From the NCBI GenBank assembly GCA_903898855.1, contig CAIUHB010000141.1, forward strand, positions 1 through 21,256: a DNA stretch of 21,256 bases. Reading direction: 5' to 3'. The DNA is from an uncultured Actinomycetes bacterium (GTDB taxonomy: Bacteria; Actinomycetota; Actinomycetes; Nanopelagicales; Nanopelagicaceae). Shown one piece after another: positions 1 through 6,987 of this stretch. The notes beneath the pieces are model-generated. The model did no database searches. It had not been told where the DNA came from and saw only the letters and a list, made by a program, of their open reading frames with translations. How positions within the stretch are numbered: position 1 is the first letter of the stretch; every line of letters begins with the position of its first letter. Position numbers and translations under genes: made by a program.

Positions 1-1
1 C

Positions 2-148
2 TCGATCCCGGGCTTAGTCACCATCATCGCTGCACTAATTGGTACTAGTTTGCTTGGACTTGTCGGAGGAATTCTGGCGGTTCCGATGGCAGCGGCAGTG
101 ATGCTGATAATGGATGAGGTTATCTACCCTCGAGCTGAGAAGAGTTAA
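2..148 (+). CDS. AI-2E family transporter, C-terminal end (partial)
   Basis: Only the last 48 codons are in the window; the gene begins upstream. The frame is open from base 2 to the TAA at 146-148. The peptide has a hydrophobic helix followed by the pattern GLVGGILAVPMAAAVM and a short charged tail ending in PRAEKS. The G-x-x-G-x-(I/L)-L-A-V-P-x-A-A motif is typical of the last membrane segment of AI-2E/PerM-type exporters (PF01594), which are polytopic inner-membrane proteins of about 350 residues. The substrate cannot be told from this fragment. The gene converges on the hydrolase gene, and the two stop codons share the four bases TTAA at 145-148. Confidence 0.72.
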   Translation, partial: SIPGLVTIIAALIGTSLLGLVGGILAVPMAAAVMLIMDEVIYPRAEKS

Positions 149-157
149 ATCTCTTCT
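138..157. terminator. Hairpin across the convergent stop codons (candidate bidirectional terminator)
   Basis: A perfect 7-bp inverted repeat, AGAAGAG (138-144) and CTCTTCT (151-157), encloses a 6-nt loop (TTAAAT) that contains both overlapping stop codons. Neither side has a clear T-run, so termination is inferred from placement and symmetry. Confidence 0.45.
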
Positions 158-855
158 GGTAACGGAATTGCGGCAGGGTTGAGAAGTGAAACAATCTCAC
201 TCAAGACGCGATATACCGAAGGCTCCCCTACCCATAGATGCTTTGCTTCATCCACATTAATTAATTTGATGTGGGGAATCGGCGCGAACTTTTCGGCCGC
301 CTCTTTCGGTTGTAAATAATCATCAAATTCCGGGATGAGAGCGGTTATTGGTCGACCGTCCTTCGCCCAATAATCTAGATCCTCCCAAGTTGAGGTTCGA
401 AGTGGTGGGCTGAGCAGAATCAATCCACGTACGTGAGGATCCCTGGCATAGCGAAGCGCCATATCTGTTCCAAAGCTCCAGCCTAAAACCCAGAGATTTT
501 CCACCTGCAATTGGCTTATGCAAAATTCAATCGCCGCTTCAACATCATGTCGTTCGGCATTTCCAAAATCAAAACTTCCTTCGCTACTCCCCGCCTCACT
601 TGTGGTGCCGCGAGTATTGAATCGAACAATCTCGATATTGGCCATGGCGGGCAGGCGATTCGCCGCTTTCTTGAGGATATGACTATCCATCATGCCGCCG
701 TGAGTTGGGAGTGGATGTAAGCAGAGAATGGTGGCAACCCGTGGATTGAGCGGTGTAGCCACTTCTCCAACCAGCTTTAAGCCATCGTCGGTCTGTATCG
801 TGATTGGACGCCGATTGGCGGGCAAAACGGTACTCGGACGTATTAACTCTGGCAC
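145..855 (-). CDS. Alpha/beta hydrolase (COG2945-like)
   Basis: This 236-residue cytoplasmic protein has no signal peptide. The fold signature is clear: an LHPLPTHGG stretch near residues 46-54 (oxyanion-hole region, like the HPHP...GG motif of COG2945 hydrolases), a nucleophile elbow GWSFG with Ser127, acidic candidates Asp178/Asp179, and His206 in EAKHLW as the likely catalytic histidine. The substrate is unknown; a small ester or thioester is typical of the family. The start is GTG (853-855): it directly follows a TAAACT -10 box with a 6-nt spacer, and the upstream gene on the other strand begins only 22 nt away, so no earlier start fits. It is divergent from the aldehyde dehydrogenase, so the two may be co-regulated, although a shared pathway is only a guess. 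Confidence 0.85.
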   Translation of the reverse strand: MPELIRPSTVLPANRRPITIQTDDGLKLVGEVATPLNPRVATILCLHPLPTHGGMMDSHILKKAANRLPAMANIEIVRFNTRGTTSEAGSSEGSFDFGNAERHDVEAAIEFCISQLQVENLWVLGWSFGTDMALRYARDPHVRGLILLSPPLRTSTWEDLDYWAKDGRPITALIPEFDDYLQPKEAAEKFAPIPHIKLINVDEAKHLWVGEPSVYRVLSEIVSLLNPAAIPLPEEI

Positions 856-880
856 GAAAGAAGTTTAGTCTTAGCTCATG
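853..880. promoter_or_regulatory. Overlapping divergent leaderless promoters (hydrolase / aldehyde dehydrogenase)
   Basis: The start codons of two divergent genes are separated by 22 nt (856-877). On the plus strand TAGTCT (866-871) lies 6 nt before ATG 878. On the minus strand TAAACT (862-867) lies 6 nt before GTG 855. The two boxes share bases 866-867. With a start site about 7 nt after a -10 box, both messages would begin at the start codon. No room exists for Shine-Dalgarno leaders. I see no clear -35 elements. Confidence 0.72.
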
Positions 881-2350
881 AGTAGTACAGCCACATTTGC
901 CAGCCATGATCCCGTCACCGGTGAGGTACTTGCCGAATACCCCAACTCCTCCCGTGAAATTGTTGACGCTGCCGTCGAAAGCGCGAAAGCAGCTGCCGAA
1001 CATTGGCAACGGTATACCTATTCCGCACGCAAGAAAGTTCTTACTGCTTGGTGTGGCTTATTAACGCAGCGACTAGATGAGATCGCTGCGCTGATTCGTG
1101 CTGAGACCGGAAAACCGCTAAGCGATGCCACTCTTGAAGCAACGCTGGCAATCGGACATCTGGCGTGGGCAGCGAAGAACGCCGAGAAAGTTTTGCGTCC
1201 ATCGCGGCGACCTTCCGGAATACTCATGTTTAATATGAGTTCGGTAGTCGATCGAGTTCCATTTGGCGTGGTCGGAGTAATTGGACCTTGGAACTATCCC
1301 ATCTTCACTCCTATGGGTTCAATTGCTTATTCACTTGCCGCCGGAAATACTGTTGTATTCAAACCAAGTGAGTACACACCTGGCGTTGGCACATTACTCG
1401 CAACCACCTTTGCCGAAGTTGCGCCATTCCCCGGGATCTTTACAACAGTCACTGGACTTCCTGATACCGGAAAGTTTCTGACCGAGAGTCAAGTTAATAA
1501 AGTCTCCTTTACTGGATCGACTCGAACCGCAAAATTAGTCGCGGCCAGCTGTGCTACTCGAATGGTTCCGGTGGTTCTTGAATGTGGTGGCAAAGATCCA
1601 ATCATCGTTGCAGCCGATGCACATTTAGCTAAGGCTGCTGAATATGCCCTCTGGTCTGCCATGTCTAATGCCGGACAGACATGCATTGGCGCCGAACGTC
1701 TCTATGTTGTCGATGAGGTGGCCGATAAATTTATTGCGCTCATTAAGGAGATGGCTGCGCAGATTCATCCAGGCAAAGATGGAAATTACGGTCCAGCTAC
1801 CATGCCTTCCCAGCTTGCGGTCATTCAAAGCCATCTCAATGATGCGGCCAGCAAGGGTGCTCAATTTATAGTTGGCGATACCAACTCGGTGAAAGCCCCA
1901 TTTGTAGAGCCAGTCATCATGCTCGATGTGCCCGAAAACTCGCTAGCCATGATGGATGAAACCTTCGGCCCGACGTTGGCAATCAATCGCGTACCCAATG
2001 TGGATCGGGCAATTGAGTTATCTAATGCCAGCTCCTATGGATTATCTGCCGCGGTTTTTTCCAAGCGAAACGGCAAGAAAATTGCCCGCGCCCTGCAATG
2101 CGGAATGGTTTCAGTTAATTCAGTCATTGCTTATGCGGCAATCGCTTCCGTTCCCTTTGGCGGAGTTCGAGATAGCGGATACGGTCGAATCCATGGACCT
2201 GAAGGTTTATTGGAATTCACCTATCCAAGAACAATGGTCAAGCAAATCTTCCCGATCCCGGTGGAATTCACTACCTTCAAGCGAACTGCCTTTGCTGATA
2301 ATTTCATCAAGAGAGCTATTCGGATATTGCACAATAAGGGACTTGGCTAA
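878..2350 (+). CDS. NAD(P)-dependent aldehyde dehydrogenase (possibly succinate-semialdehyde type)
   Basis: This 490-residue enzyme belongs to the aldehyde dehydrogenase superfamily, which oxidises an aldehyde to the acid with NAD(P)+. The visible motifs are complete: GPWNYP with Asn139, the cofactor-binding FKPSE with Lys162, the FTGST turn at 211-215, general base Glu235 in LECGGKDP, nucleophile Cys269 in NAGQTCIGAE, and ETFGP at 361-365. Length matches the family norm. The overall style resembles actinobacterial proteins annotated as succinate-semialdehyde dehydrogenase, but substrate cannot be fixed from motifs. The ATG at 878 is chosen because it sits 6 nt behind a TAGTCT box. The C-terminal 40 residues extend past the core as a basic tail (FKRTAFADNFIKRAIRIL), possibly an amphipathic helix at the membrane; that is inference. 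Confidence 0.92.
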   Translation: MSSTATFASHDPVTGEVLAEYPNSSREIVDAAVESAKAAAEHWQRYTYSARKKVLTAWCGLLTQRLDEIAALIRAETGKPLSDATLEATLAIGHLAWAAKNAEKVLRPSRRPSGILMFNMSSVVDRVPFGVVGVIGPWNYPIFTPMGSIAYSLAAGNTVVFKPSEYTPGVGTLLATTFAEVAPFPGIFTTVTGLPDTGKFLTESQVNKVSFTGSTRTAKLVAASCATRMVPVVLECGGKDPIIVAADAHLAKAAEYALWSAMSNAGQTCIGAERLYVVDEVADKFIALIKEMAAQIHPGKDGNYGPATMPSQLAVIQSHLNDAASKGAQFIVGDTNSVKAPFVEPVIMLDVPENSLAMMDETFGPTLAINRVPNVDRAIELSNASSYGLSAAVFSKRNGKKIARALQCGMVSVNSVIAYAAIASVPFGGVRDSGYGRIHGPEGLLEFTYPRTMVKQIFPIPVEFTTFKRTAFADNFIKRAIRILHNKGLG

Positions 2351-2364
2351 AACTTTAGTCAAAC

Positions 2365-2384
2365 TTATTAACAGTTATTAACAA
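2365..2384. repeat. Tandem 10-nt repeat (TTATTAACAG / TTATTAACAA)
   Basis: Two adjacent copies of TTATTAACA plus one variable base fill most of the 34-nt gap between the aldehyde dehydrogenase stop and the convergent zinc-ribbon gene stop. It is probably a slippage duplication, or an AT-rich tail for termination on the minus strand. Confidence 0.6.
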
Positions 2385-2723
2385 TTAGTATCGAGGCGCA
2401 TCTCGAGTTCTCTGAACTCGTGGCGCGCGATCCTTCTTCTTATTCCAACATGGCGTATGCCAGTGGCGTCGACTTTCTAAATCATCCTCTGGCCAAGCCA
2501 CAATATGTGGAGTCGCTGTTGGAATTAATTGGTCACATCCGGGGCAGCGATAAGGTTTATTAGAACTTGATCCAGTAATTTTGCGAACCATGTAGTTGCC
2601 TTCATGGTGCTCTTCAATTGTTGCACCTGAAAAACCGAATTCACGATCGCCTTCATCACTATTACCCGAGTTATGTGCCGGCGTAGCTCCGCGACGTTTT
2701 GGGTGATTACGGCGGGGGCTCAT
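2385..2723 (-). CDS. Small zinc-ribbon protein of actinobacterial type
   Basis: This 112-residue basic protein has a disordered N-terminus rich in Arg, Asn, Ser and Gly, then a compact metal-binding region. Candidate ligands are Cys60 and Cys63 (YRCPGCDQ), His73 (TPHIVAWPE), His87/His89 (RRHWH) and Cys92 (PCWN). The pattern RCPGCDQ-x-I-P-x-x-T-P-H-V-x-A-W-P followed by RHWH-x-x-CW recalls a family in Streptomyces and relatives that databases often label 'ATP/GTP-binding protein'. No nucleotide-binding motif is visible here, so that label seems unfounded. The function is unknown; nucleic-acid binding is plausible from the charge and zinc ribbon. The ATG at 2723 is preceded by a weak -10-like CAGAAT with a 6-nt spacer. 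Confidence 0.82.
   Translation of the reverse strand: MSPRRNHPKRRGATPAHNSGNSDEGDREFGFSGATIEEHHEGNYMVRKITGSSSNKPYRCPGCDQLIPTATPHIVAWPEDDLESRRHWHTPCWNKKKDRAPRVQRTRDAPRY
2396..2428. terminator. Strong hairpin inside the 3' end of the zinc-ribbon gene
   Basis: CGAGTTC (2404-2410) and GAACTCG (2414-2420) pair perfectly around a 3-nt loop. After two mismatches and a short GC/GU stretch, GCGC (2396-2399) can pair with GCGC (2425-2428). On the plus strand it is followed by the T-rich run CCTTCTTCTTATTCC, so it could end the aldehyde dehydrogenase transcript. On the minus strand the AT-rich repeat at 2365-2384 follows. Confidence 0.55.
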
Positions 2724-2740
2724 AGGGCTATTCTGCGATA
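2721..2740 (-). promoter_or_regulatory. Weak leaderless-type -10 before the zinc-ribbon gene
   Basis: CAGAAT (minus strand, 2735-2730) keeps the A at position 2 and T at position 6 of TANNNT and ends 6 nt before ATG 2723. It is weaker than the other examples and is listed because its spacing matches them. Confidence 0.35.
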
Positions 2741-2812
2741 TTCACAGGTATTTTTCTCCAATTACGCTTGTTTTACGTCATTCTCAATTCTGCGCATCAG
2801 TGTGACCTAGGG

Positions 2813-2827
2813 CAAGATATACATATG
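2813..2827 (+). promoter_or_regulatory. Weak leaderless-type -10 before the ABC transporter operon
   Basis: CAAGAT (2813-2818) ends 6 nt before ATG 2825 and matches A2 and T6 of TANNNT. There is no good Shine-Dalgarno sequence before this ATG. The rest of the 101-nt divergent region (2724-2824) contains two copies of ATTCTGCG (2730-2737 and 2787-2794) but no clear operator symmetry. Confidence 0.38.
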
Positions 2828-3700
2828 CAGCAAACGGGTACGCCAGCAATATCGGTCCGAGGGCTGCGCAAGGGTTATCGAGATAAGAAAACGGCTACCA
2901 AGTGGGCGGTCGATGGAATTGACCTAGACATCTTGTCGGGCGAGATCTTTGCCATCTTGGGCCCTAATGGTGCTGGCAAGACCACTACCGTCGAAATTCT
3001 TGAGGGCTATCGAAAGCGTGATGCCGGAGAAGTCTTGGTTTTAGGAAGAGACCCAGAGCACCTGGGCAGCGACAATATCTCATGGCGCAATCAGATTGGA
3101 ATTGTTCTGCAGAGCGCGAGTGATATCGGCGATCTATCGGTACGCGAAGTGATTCACCATTTTGCCCACTATTACACAGCCCCTCGCTCTCCCGAGGAGG
3201 TAATTGCCTCCGTGGGATTGAGTGAAAAGGCAGATGCCACAGTCCGCACTCTCTCCGGCGGTCAGCGCCGACGAGTTGATGTAGCGCTGGGAATAATTGG
3301 GTCGCCGGAGATTCTCTTTCTCGATGAACCCACGACAGGTTTTGATCCACAAGCGCGGCGTGAATTCTGGGAGCTCATCAGAAGCCTTAAGGCGCTCGGC
3401 ACAACCATCGTCCTTACAACGCATTACCTCGATGAAGCCGAAGCTCTTGCCGATCGAGTTGCAGTAATAGCCGGCGGCAAGATTCTAGAGATCGCAACTC
3501 CCGGAACTTTAGGCAAGCGCAATCAAGCAAAAGTGCGCATCTCCTGGGCGGAAGGCGGCGCCATTCGGTCACTGGAGACTGACTCCCCAACCGCTGAAAT
3601 CCTCGCACTGCATACTCGCTTTGCTGGTGAAGTTCCTGAGTTAACAGTCACTAGACCCTCACTAGAGGATATCTACCTCTCCATGATTGGTGAGAAATGA
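2825..3700 (+). CDS. ABC transporter ATP-binding subunit (DrrA/CcmA-like, ABC-2 exporter)
   Basis: This is a 291-residue ATPase with all nucleotide-binding motifs: Walker A GPNGAGKT at 46-53, Q-loop Gln96, signature LSGGQ at 143-147, Walker B ILFLDE at 163-168 and H-loop His200. The C-terminal 80 residues form the extension common in the DrrA/antibiotic-type ABC-2 exporters. The start at 2825 (MQQTGTPAIS) is preferred to an in-frame codon at 2768, which would add 19 residues before the normal N-terminus and overlap the promoter region. The stop overlaps the permease start by 4 nt (ATGA), so the two are translationally coupled and form one transporter, probably with two copies of each subunit at the inner membrane. 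The exported substrate is not evident. Confidence 0.93.
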   Translation: MQQTGTPAISVRGLRKGYRDKKTATKWAVDGIDLDILSGEIFAILGPNGAGKTTTVEILEGYRKRDAGEVLVLGRDPEHLGSDNISWRNQIGIVLQSASDIGDLSVREVIHHFAHYYTAPRSPEEVIASVGLSEKADATVRTLSGGQRRRVDVALGIIGSPEILFLDEPTTGFDPQARREFWELIRSLKALGTTIVLTTHYLDEAEALADRVAVIAGGKILEIATPGTLGKRNQAKVRISWAEGGAIRSLETDSPTAEILALHTRFAGEVPELTVTRPSLEDIYLSMIGEK

Positions 3701-4488
3701 AACCATCAATCCTAAAACTTGGCTTGCTGCGCGGACGAGTAGAGGTCCTGCAATTTATGCGCCAACGCGAATCGGTCGTCTTTACCTTGGCATTTCCAGT
3801 CATTCTGCTCTTTATCTTTGGCTCAGTCTTTAAGAATCAGATCGCACCTGGCGTCAGCTTTAGTCAGTATTTTGTTGCCGGCATGATTGCATCTGGTTTA
3901 GTAAATACCGGCTTCCAACAACTTGCCATCTTCATCCCCATGGAACGAGATATGGGAACGCTCAAGCGATTGCGTGGCATCCCGATGTCACCTATCTCCT
4001 ACTTCATTGGCAAGGCGGTCGTTGTTGCCTATGCCATGGTCCTGCAAGTAGCCCTCTTAATGTTAATTGGGCGCTTCTTCTTCAAACTCCATCTGCCGGT
4101 ATCTGCTCAACTATGGTTGCGCTTTGCGCTTCTACTTATTGTTGGATCTGTTGCTTCCACTATTTTAGGAATTGCTTTCTCATCTATTCCCAAGAGTGGT
4201 CGCGGTGCTTCCGCGCTCGTTTCACCAGTTGTGATAGTTCTGCAATTTATTAGCGGCGTCTTCTTTGTCTTCTCTGACCTACCTAAATGGATGCAGCAAT
4301 TTGCCGCGCTCTTCCCGCTGAAGTGGCTCACGCAAGGCATGCGTTCAGTCTTTCTCCCACAAAACTTTGCAGCCAAAGAGCCAGCTCACACTTGGGAGAC
4401 TGGACGGATGTGGTTAATTCTCTTGGCCTGGATCTTGGCTGGAACCATCTGGGCTGTACGTAGCTTCCGCTGGGGAGATGAGAAATGA
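3697..4488 (+). CDS. ABC-2 type permease
   Basis: This 263-residue membrane protein shows about six hydrophobic segments, roughly at residues 27-44, 57-80, 105-127, 141-163, 173-192 and 236-254. The cytoplasmic loop at 83-96 reads ERDMGTLKRLRGIP, the E-x-x-x-G-T-L-x-x-L-x-x-x-P pattern of ABC-2 permeases (PF01061/PF12698 clan) that contacts the ATPase. It overlaps the ATPase stop (ATGA at 3697-3700), and its own stop overlaps the next gene the same way. The family exports drugs, polysaccharides or other wall components; nothing here fixes the substrate. The secreted protein encoded next may be a functional partner. Confidence 0.92.
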   Translation: MKPSILKLGLLRGRVEVLQFMRQRESVVFTLAFPVILLFIFGSVFKNQIAPGVSFSQYFVAGMIASGLVNTGFQQLAIFIPMERDMGTLKRLRGIPMSPISYFIGKAVVVAYAMVLQVALLMLIGRFFFKLHLPVSAQLWLRFALLLIVGSVASTILGIAFSSIPKSGRGASALVSPVVIVLQFISGVFFVFSDLPKWMQQFAALFPLKWLTQGMRSVFLPQNFAAKEPAHTWETGRMWLILLAWILAGTIWAVRSFRWGDEK

Positions 4489-5090
4489 AAAAATTCGCCG
4501 TACTTCTTCTCTTAATTTCTCTGCTGAATCCCGCCTCCGCCTTTGCTGTAGTTAAGAAAGCAACGCCAAAGCCAACTCCAAAGAGTTCAACAATCACAAC
4601 CAAGAAAACGGCAACTACAACAAAGAGAGTTATTCACCGCACCTATCGTCGAAGAAATGTAAAACCACTCCCCTCGCCATCACCTAAATGGCCACCGGCA
4701 AACTTCGTCAGCGGCGGAAGTGTGTATGGCAAGGTTCCCTCTGCCAAAGAGTTACAGGGCGTCCTGGCTGGGGCTGGTACAAAATCTCAGCTGTACAAGG
4801 ATTCCCAGAGCTGCGTCAGCAAGGTCTGCGGCGTACTTCAAGTCGCCTCTGACACCGCCTGCACCTATTGGGAGGTTGACTCAATTCTCTACAGCGATCC
4901 AGTCGCAAAGAATGTAATAGGTACGCTTCATACTTACGCCCCAGGAAGCGCAGCGAAGAAGATTTCTACTATTTATCTCATTACACCTGAAACTCTGCAA
5001 GATGGTTACTTTGTTGGCTCGATAAAAGCCAATTGCTGGACACAACCGCCAACGGCGACCATACCCAGCAATGAATACCTGGCTAAATAA
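4485..5090 (+). CDS. Small secreted protein with basic Pro/Thr-rich linker and four cysteines
   Basis: I do not recognise this 201-residue protein. It has a clear Sec signal peptide (KK, a Leu/Ile core and an ASAFA cleavage motif ending near residue 21) with no lipobox cysteine. Residues 22-72 form a low-complexity, strongly basic linker rich in Lys, Thr and Pro (PKPTPK, RRR, PSPSPK). Residues 73-201 look like a globular domain with Cys110, Cys115, Cys126 and Cys184, enough for two disulfides, and several Tyr/Trp residues. It lacks an LPXTG sorting signal or C-terminal anchor. It overlaps the permease stop by 4 nt, so it is made with the transporter. It may sit in the wall, held by its basic linker, and assist the exporter; this is inference. 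Confidence 0.8.
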   Translation: MKKFAVLLLLISLLNPASAFAVVKKATPKPTPKSSTITTKKTATTTKRVIHRTYRRRNVKPLPSPSPKWPPANFVSGGSVYGKVPSAKELQGVLAGAGTKSQLYKDSQSCVSKVCGVLQVASDTACTYWEVDSILYSDPVAKNVIGTLHTYAPGSAAKKISTIYLITPETLQDGYFVGSIKANCWTQPPTATIPSNEYLAK

Positions 5091-5112
5091 TATTTAAATT
5101 AATTATTATTTA
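5084..5112. terminator. AT-only palindrome holding both convergent stop codons
   Basis: TAAATAATA (5084-5092) and TATTATTTA (5104-5112) form a perfect 9-bp inverted repeat around an 11-nt AT loop. Each arm carries the stop codon of one of the two convergent genes. The A and T tracts would act as the U-run in either direction, but an all-AT stem is weak. Confidence 0.5.
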
Positions 5113-5685
5113 ACGATTTGCTCCCGGGACCCAGAGCTGATCTCCAACTGCCTTATTGGTGTAACGCGCAAGGACGAAGAGCAAATCTGAAAGTCGATTG
5201 AGATATTTTGCAGTCAGCGGATTTACGCCGCCCCCAAATGCATGAATCGCATTCCAGGTAGTGCGCTCAGCCCGACGTGTTACGGTGCGAGCTACATGAA
5301 GTAGTGATGCTGCTGGTGTTCCAGAGGGAAGAACAAAAGAGCGAAGTTCGGCAAGCCCAGAATTGAAACTATCAATCTGCTCTTCTAAGTAGGTAATTTG
5401 TGATTCGAGAACTCGAAGTGGCTCTGTCTTTGGTTCATCAACAACCGGAGTACACAAATCTGCGCCTACATCAAAGAGATCATTTTGAATTCGAATGAGT
5501 AGCTTGATGACTGACTCCTCGGAAATGCCGCCCATGGCGAGCACTACGCCGATAGATGAGTTCGCCTCATCAACAGTGGCATAGGCTTCAAGACGGGGGT
5601 CGTTCTTAGAGGTACGACTCATATCTCCCAGCGCTGTTGTGCCATCATCGCCAGTTTTTGTGTAAATACGCGTTAGGTTAACCAT
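5110..5685 (-). CDS. PduO-type cob(I)alamin adenosyltransferase
   Basis: This 191-residue enzyme transfers the adenosyl group of ATP to cob(I)alamin to make coenzyme B12. The family motifs are present in order: TKTGDDGTT at 9-17 (ATP binding), VDEANS at 39-44, RTVTRRAER at 133-141 and [10 protein letters not shown] at 161-170, the last two lining the active site in the trimer. Length is normal. It is the PduO/MMAB type, not the CobA/CobO P-loop type. The neighbouring murA diverges from it, an arrangement I associate with actinobacteria downstream of the atp operon. No other cobalamin gene is in the window, so a salvage role is likely. The ATG at 5685 sits 6 nt behind TAGGGT, which fixes the start. 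Confidence 0.94.
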   Translation of the reverse strand: MVNLTRIYTKTGDDGTTALGDMSRTSKNDPRLEAYATVDEANSSIGVVLAMGGISEESVIKLLIRIQNDLFDVGADLCTPVVDEPKTEPLRVLESQITYLEEQIDSFNSGLAELRSFVLPSGTPAASLLHVARTVTRRAERTTWNAIHAFGGGVNPLTAKYLNRLSDLLFVLARYTNKAVGDQLWVPGANR

Positions 5686-5724
5686 GCCTTAACCCTATTT
5701 CACAACGGTACGATTGGACTAATG
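5683..5724. promoter_or_regulatory. Divergent leaderless promoters (adenosyltransferase / murA)
   Basis: Only 36 nt (5686-5721) separate the two start codons. On the minus strand TAGGGT (5697-5692) lies 6 nt before ATG 5685. On the plus strand TACGAT (5709-5714) lies 7 nt before ATG 5722. Neither gene has a Shine-Dalgarno sequence in the gap. Both boxes fit TANNNT. Confidence 0.7.
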
Positions 5725-6981
5725 AATACAAGTGATCGCTTCCGCATCCTGGGCGGCAAAGCCCTGCGTGGGGAGGTTCAGGTCCCCGGGGCCAAGAACT
5801 CAGTGCTAAAGCTCATGGCAGCAACCTTGCTCGCTCCCGGCACCTCGACCATCACTAATGTTCCGGGAATTCTCGATGTCGAGATTATGTCCGAGCTCCT
5901 CACTCGTTTAGGTTGCACCGTTTCTCATATTCGCGATGTCGTAACTATTGAAGTCCCAGACCAGCCCTCCTTTCGCGCCGACTACGACTTAGTACGAAAG
6001 ATGCGCGCCTCCATCAACGTTTTAGGACCACTAGTCGCCCGCGTAGGACGAGCTGAAGTAGCACTCCCTGGTGGAGATGCCATCGGCCCACGTCCTTTAG
6101 ATATGCATATCAAGGGACTCGAAGCGCTAGGTGCGACTGCCAAAATTGAACATGGCTTTGTTATTGCAGAATCCACAACAGGCTTAAATGGCGCGTCAGT
6201 TACTTTAGATTTTCCATCGGTGGGAGCAACCGAAAATATCATGATGGCGGCAGTGCTCGCTCACGGCACAACAGTTATTGATAACGCTGCACGCGAACCA
6301 GATTTGGTCGATATCGGTGAATTCCTGATCGCTATGGGGGCCAAGATTGAAGGGCTCGGAACCACCACAATCACGATTCATGGAGTTGATCGATTGACGC
6401 CGGCAACACATGCCACCGTTCCTGATCGCATTCTCTCTGGCACCTGGGCATTTGCGGCGGTAATAACCGGTGGCGATATCACCATCAACAGCGCCCGCGC
6501 TGAACACCTGGAACTTCCGCTAGAGAAAATTACCGAGGCGGGCGCCGTCGTAACTCGCTTTGATGGTGGATTTAGAGTGCGCATGGATCATCGTCCAAAA
6601 GCCGTTGATGTGGCCACGCTCCCCTATCCCGGATTTCCTACTGACTTACAGCCGATGGTCATCGCAATGAATGCCATCGCCGAGGGCACTGCGATCGTGA
6701 CTGAAAATGTGTTTGAAGGACGATTTATGTTCGTCAACGAACTTAGCCGCTTAGGTGCACAAATCCATGTTGAAGGCCATCACGCATCGATTACCGGTGT
6801 AGAGCAATTATCAGGCGCGCCTGTCATGGCCACTGATATACGTGCTGGCGTGGGCTTAGTGCTAGCGGGCTTAGTGAGCGAAGGCGAAACAATTGTCGAA
6901 GATGCGTTTCATATTGACCGCGGGTTTCCAGGATTTGCTGAGAGCCTCTGCGCGCTCGGCGCAGATGTATCTAGAATTTAA
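5722..6981 (+). CDS. murA: UDP-N-acetylglucosamine 1-carboxyvinyltransferase, Cys-to-Asp form
   Basis: MurA makes the first committed step of peptidoglycan synthesis, adding the enolpyruvyl group of PEP to UDP-GlcNAc in the cytoplasm. The 419 residues match the family length. Visible landmarks are VPGAKNS with Lys25-Asn26, KMRASI with Arg95, GPRPLDMHI with Arg124, and [10 protein letters not shown] with catalytic Asp308. The active-site loop reads PGGDAIG: Asp119 stands where E. coli has Cys115, the residue alkylated by fosfomycin. The same Asp occurs in Mycobacterium tuberculosis MurA and keeps activity, so the enzyme should be active but insensitive to fosfomycin. Its 3' end stops 6 nt before the atpC stop on the other strand, with a 7-bp hairpin at 6947-6965 inside the coding end. 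Confidence 0.97.
   Translation: MNTSDRFRILGGKALRGEVQVPGAKNSVLKLMAATLLAPGTSTITNVPGILDVEIMSELLTRLGCTVSHIRDVVTIEVPDQPSFRADYDLVRKMRASINVLGPLVARVGRAEVALPGGDAIGPRPLDMHIKGLEALGATAKIEHGFVIAESTTGLNGASVTLDFPSVGATENIMMAAVLAHGTTVIDNAAREPDLVDIGEFLIAMGAKIEGLGTTTITIHGVDRLTPATHATVPDRILSGTWAFAAVITGGDITINSARAEHLELPLEKITEAGAVVTRFDGGFRVRMDHRPKAVDVATLPYPGFPTDLQPMVIAMNAIAEGTAIVTENVFEGRFMFVNELSRLGAQIHVEGHHASITGVEQLSGAPVMATDIRAGVGLVLAGLVSEGETIVEDAFHIDRGFPGFAESLCALGADVSRI
6947..6965. terminator. Hairpin in the murA 3' end at the murA/atpC convergence
   Basis: TCTGCGC (6947-6953) and GCGCAGA (6959-6965) pair perfectly around GCTCG, followed on the plus strand by AT-rich sequence across the stop codon but no true T-run. 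On the minus strand a second 5-bp stem (CCGAG 7001-7005 with CTCGG 7014-7018) lies in the atpC end. Only 6 nt separate the two stop codons, so any terminator must lie inside coding sequence. Confidence 0.35.
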
Positions 6982-6987
6982 AAGTAA

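Noticed and set aside
683..1009. 108-codon minus-strand open frame across the hydrolase/dehydrogenase gap
   Set aside because: It overlaps both real genes and the promoter and has low-complexity, shadow-like composition.
2730..2794. ATTCTGCG repeated 57 nt apart as an operator pair
   Set aside because: It is only 8 bases, not symmetric, and has no regulator gene nearby; chance is likely.
2768..2824. Upstream in-frame start of the ABC ATPase
   Set aside because: It adds 19 residues not expected for the family and covers the promoter region; ATG 2825 fits better.
6076..6093. Asp119 in MurA as a sign of inactivation
   Set aside because: Asp works at this place in mycobacterial MurA and the other catalytic residues are intact.
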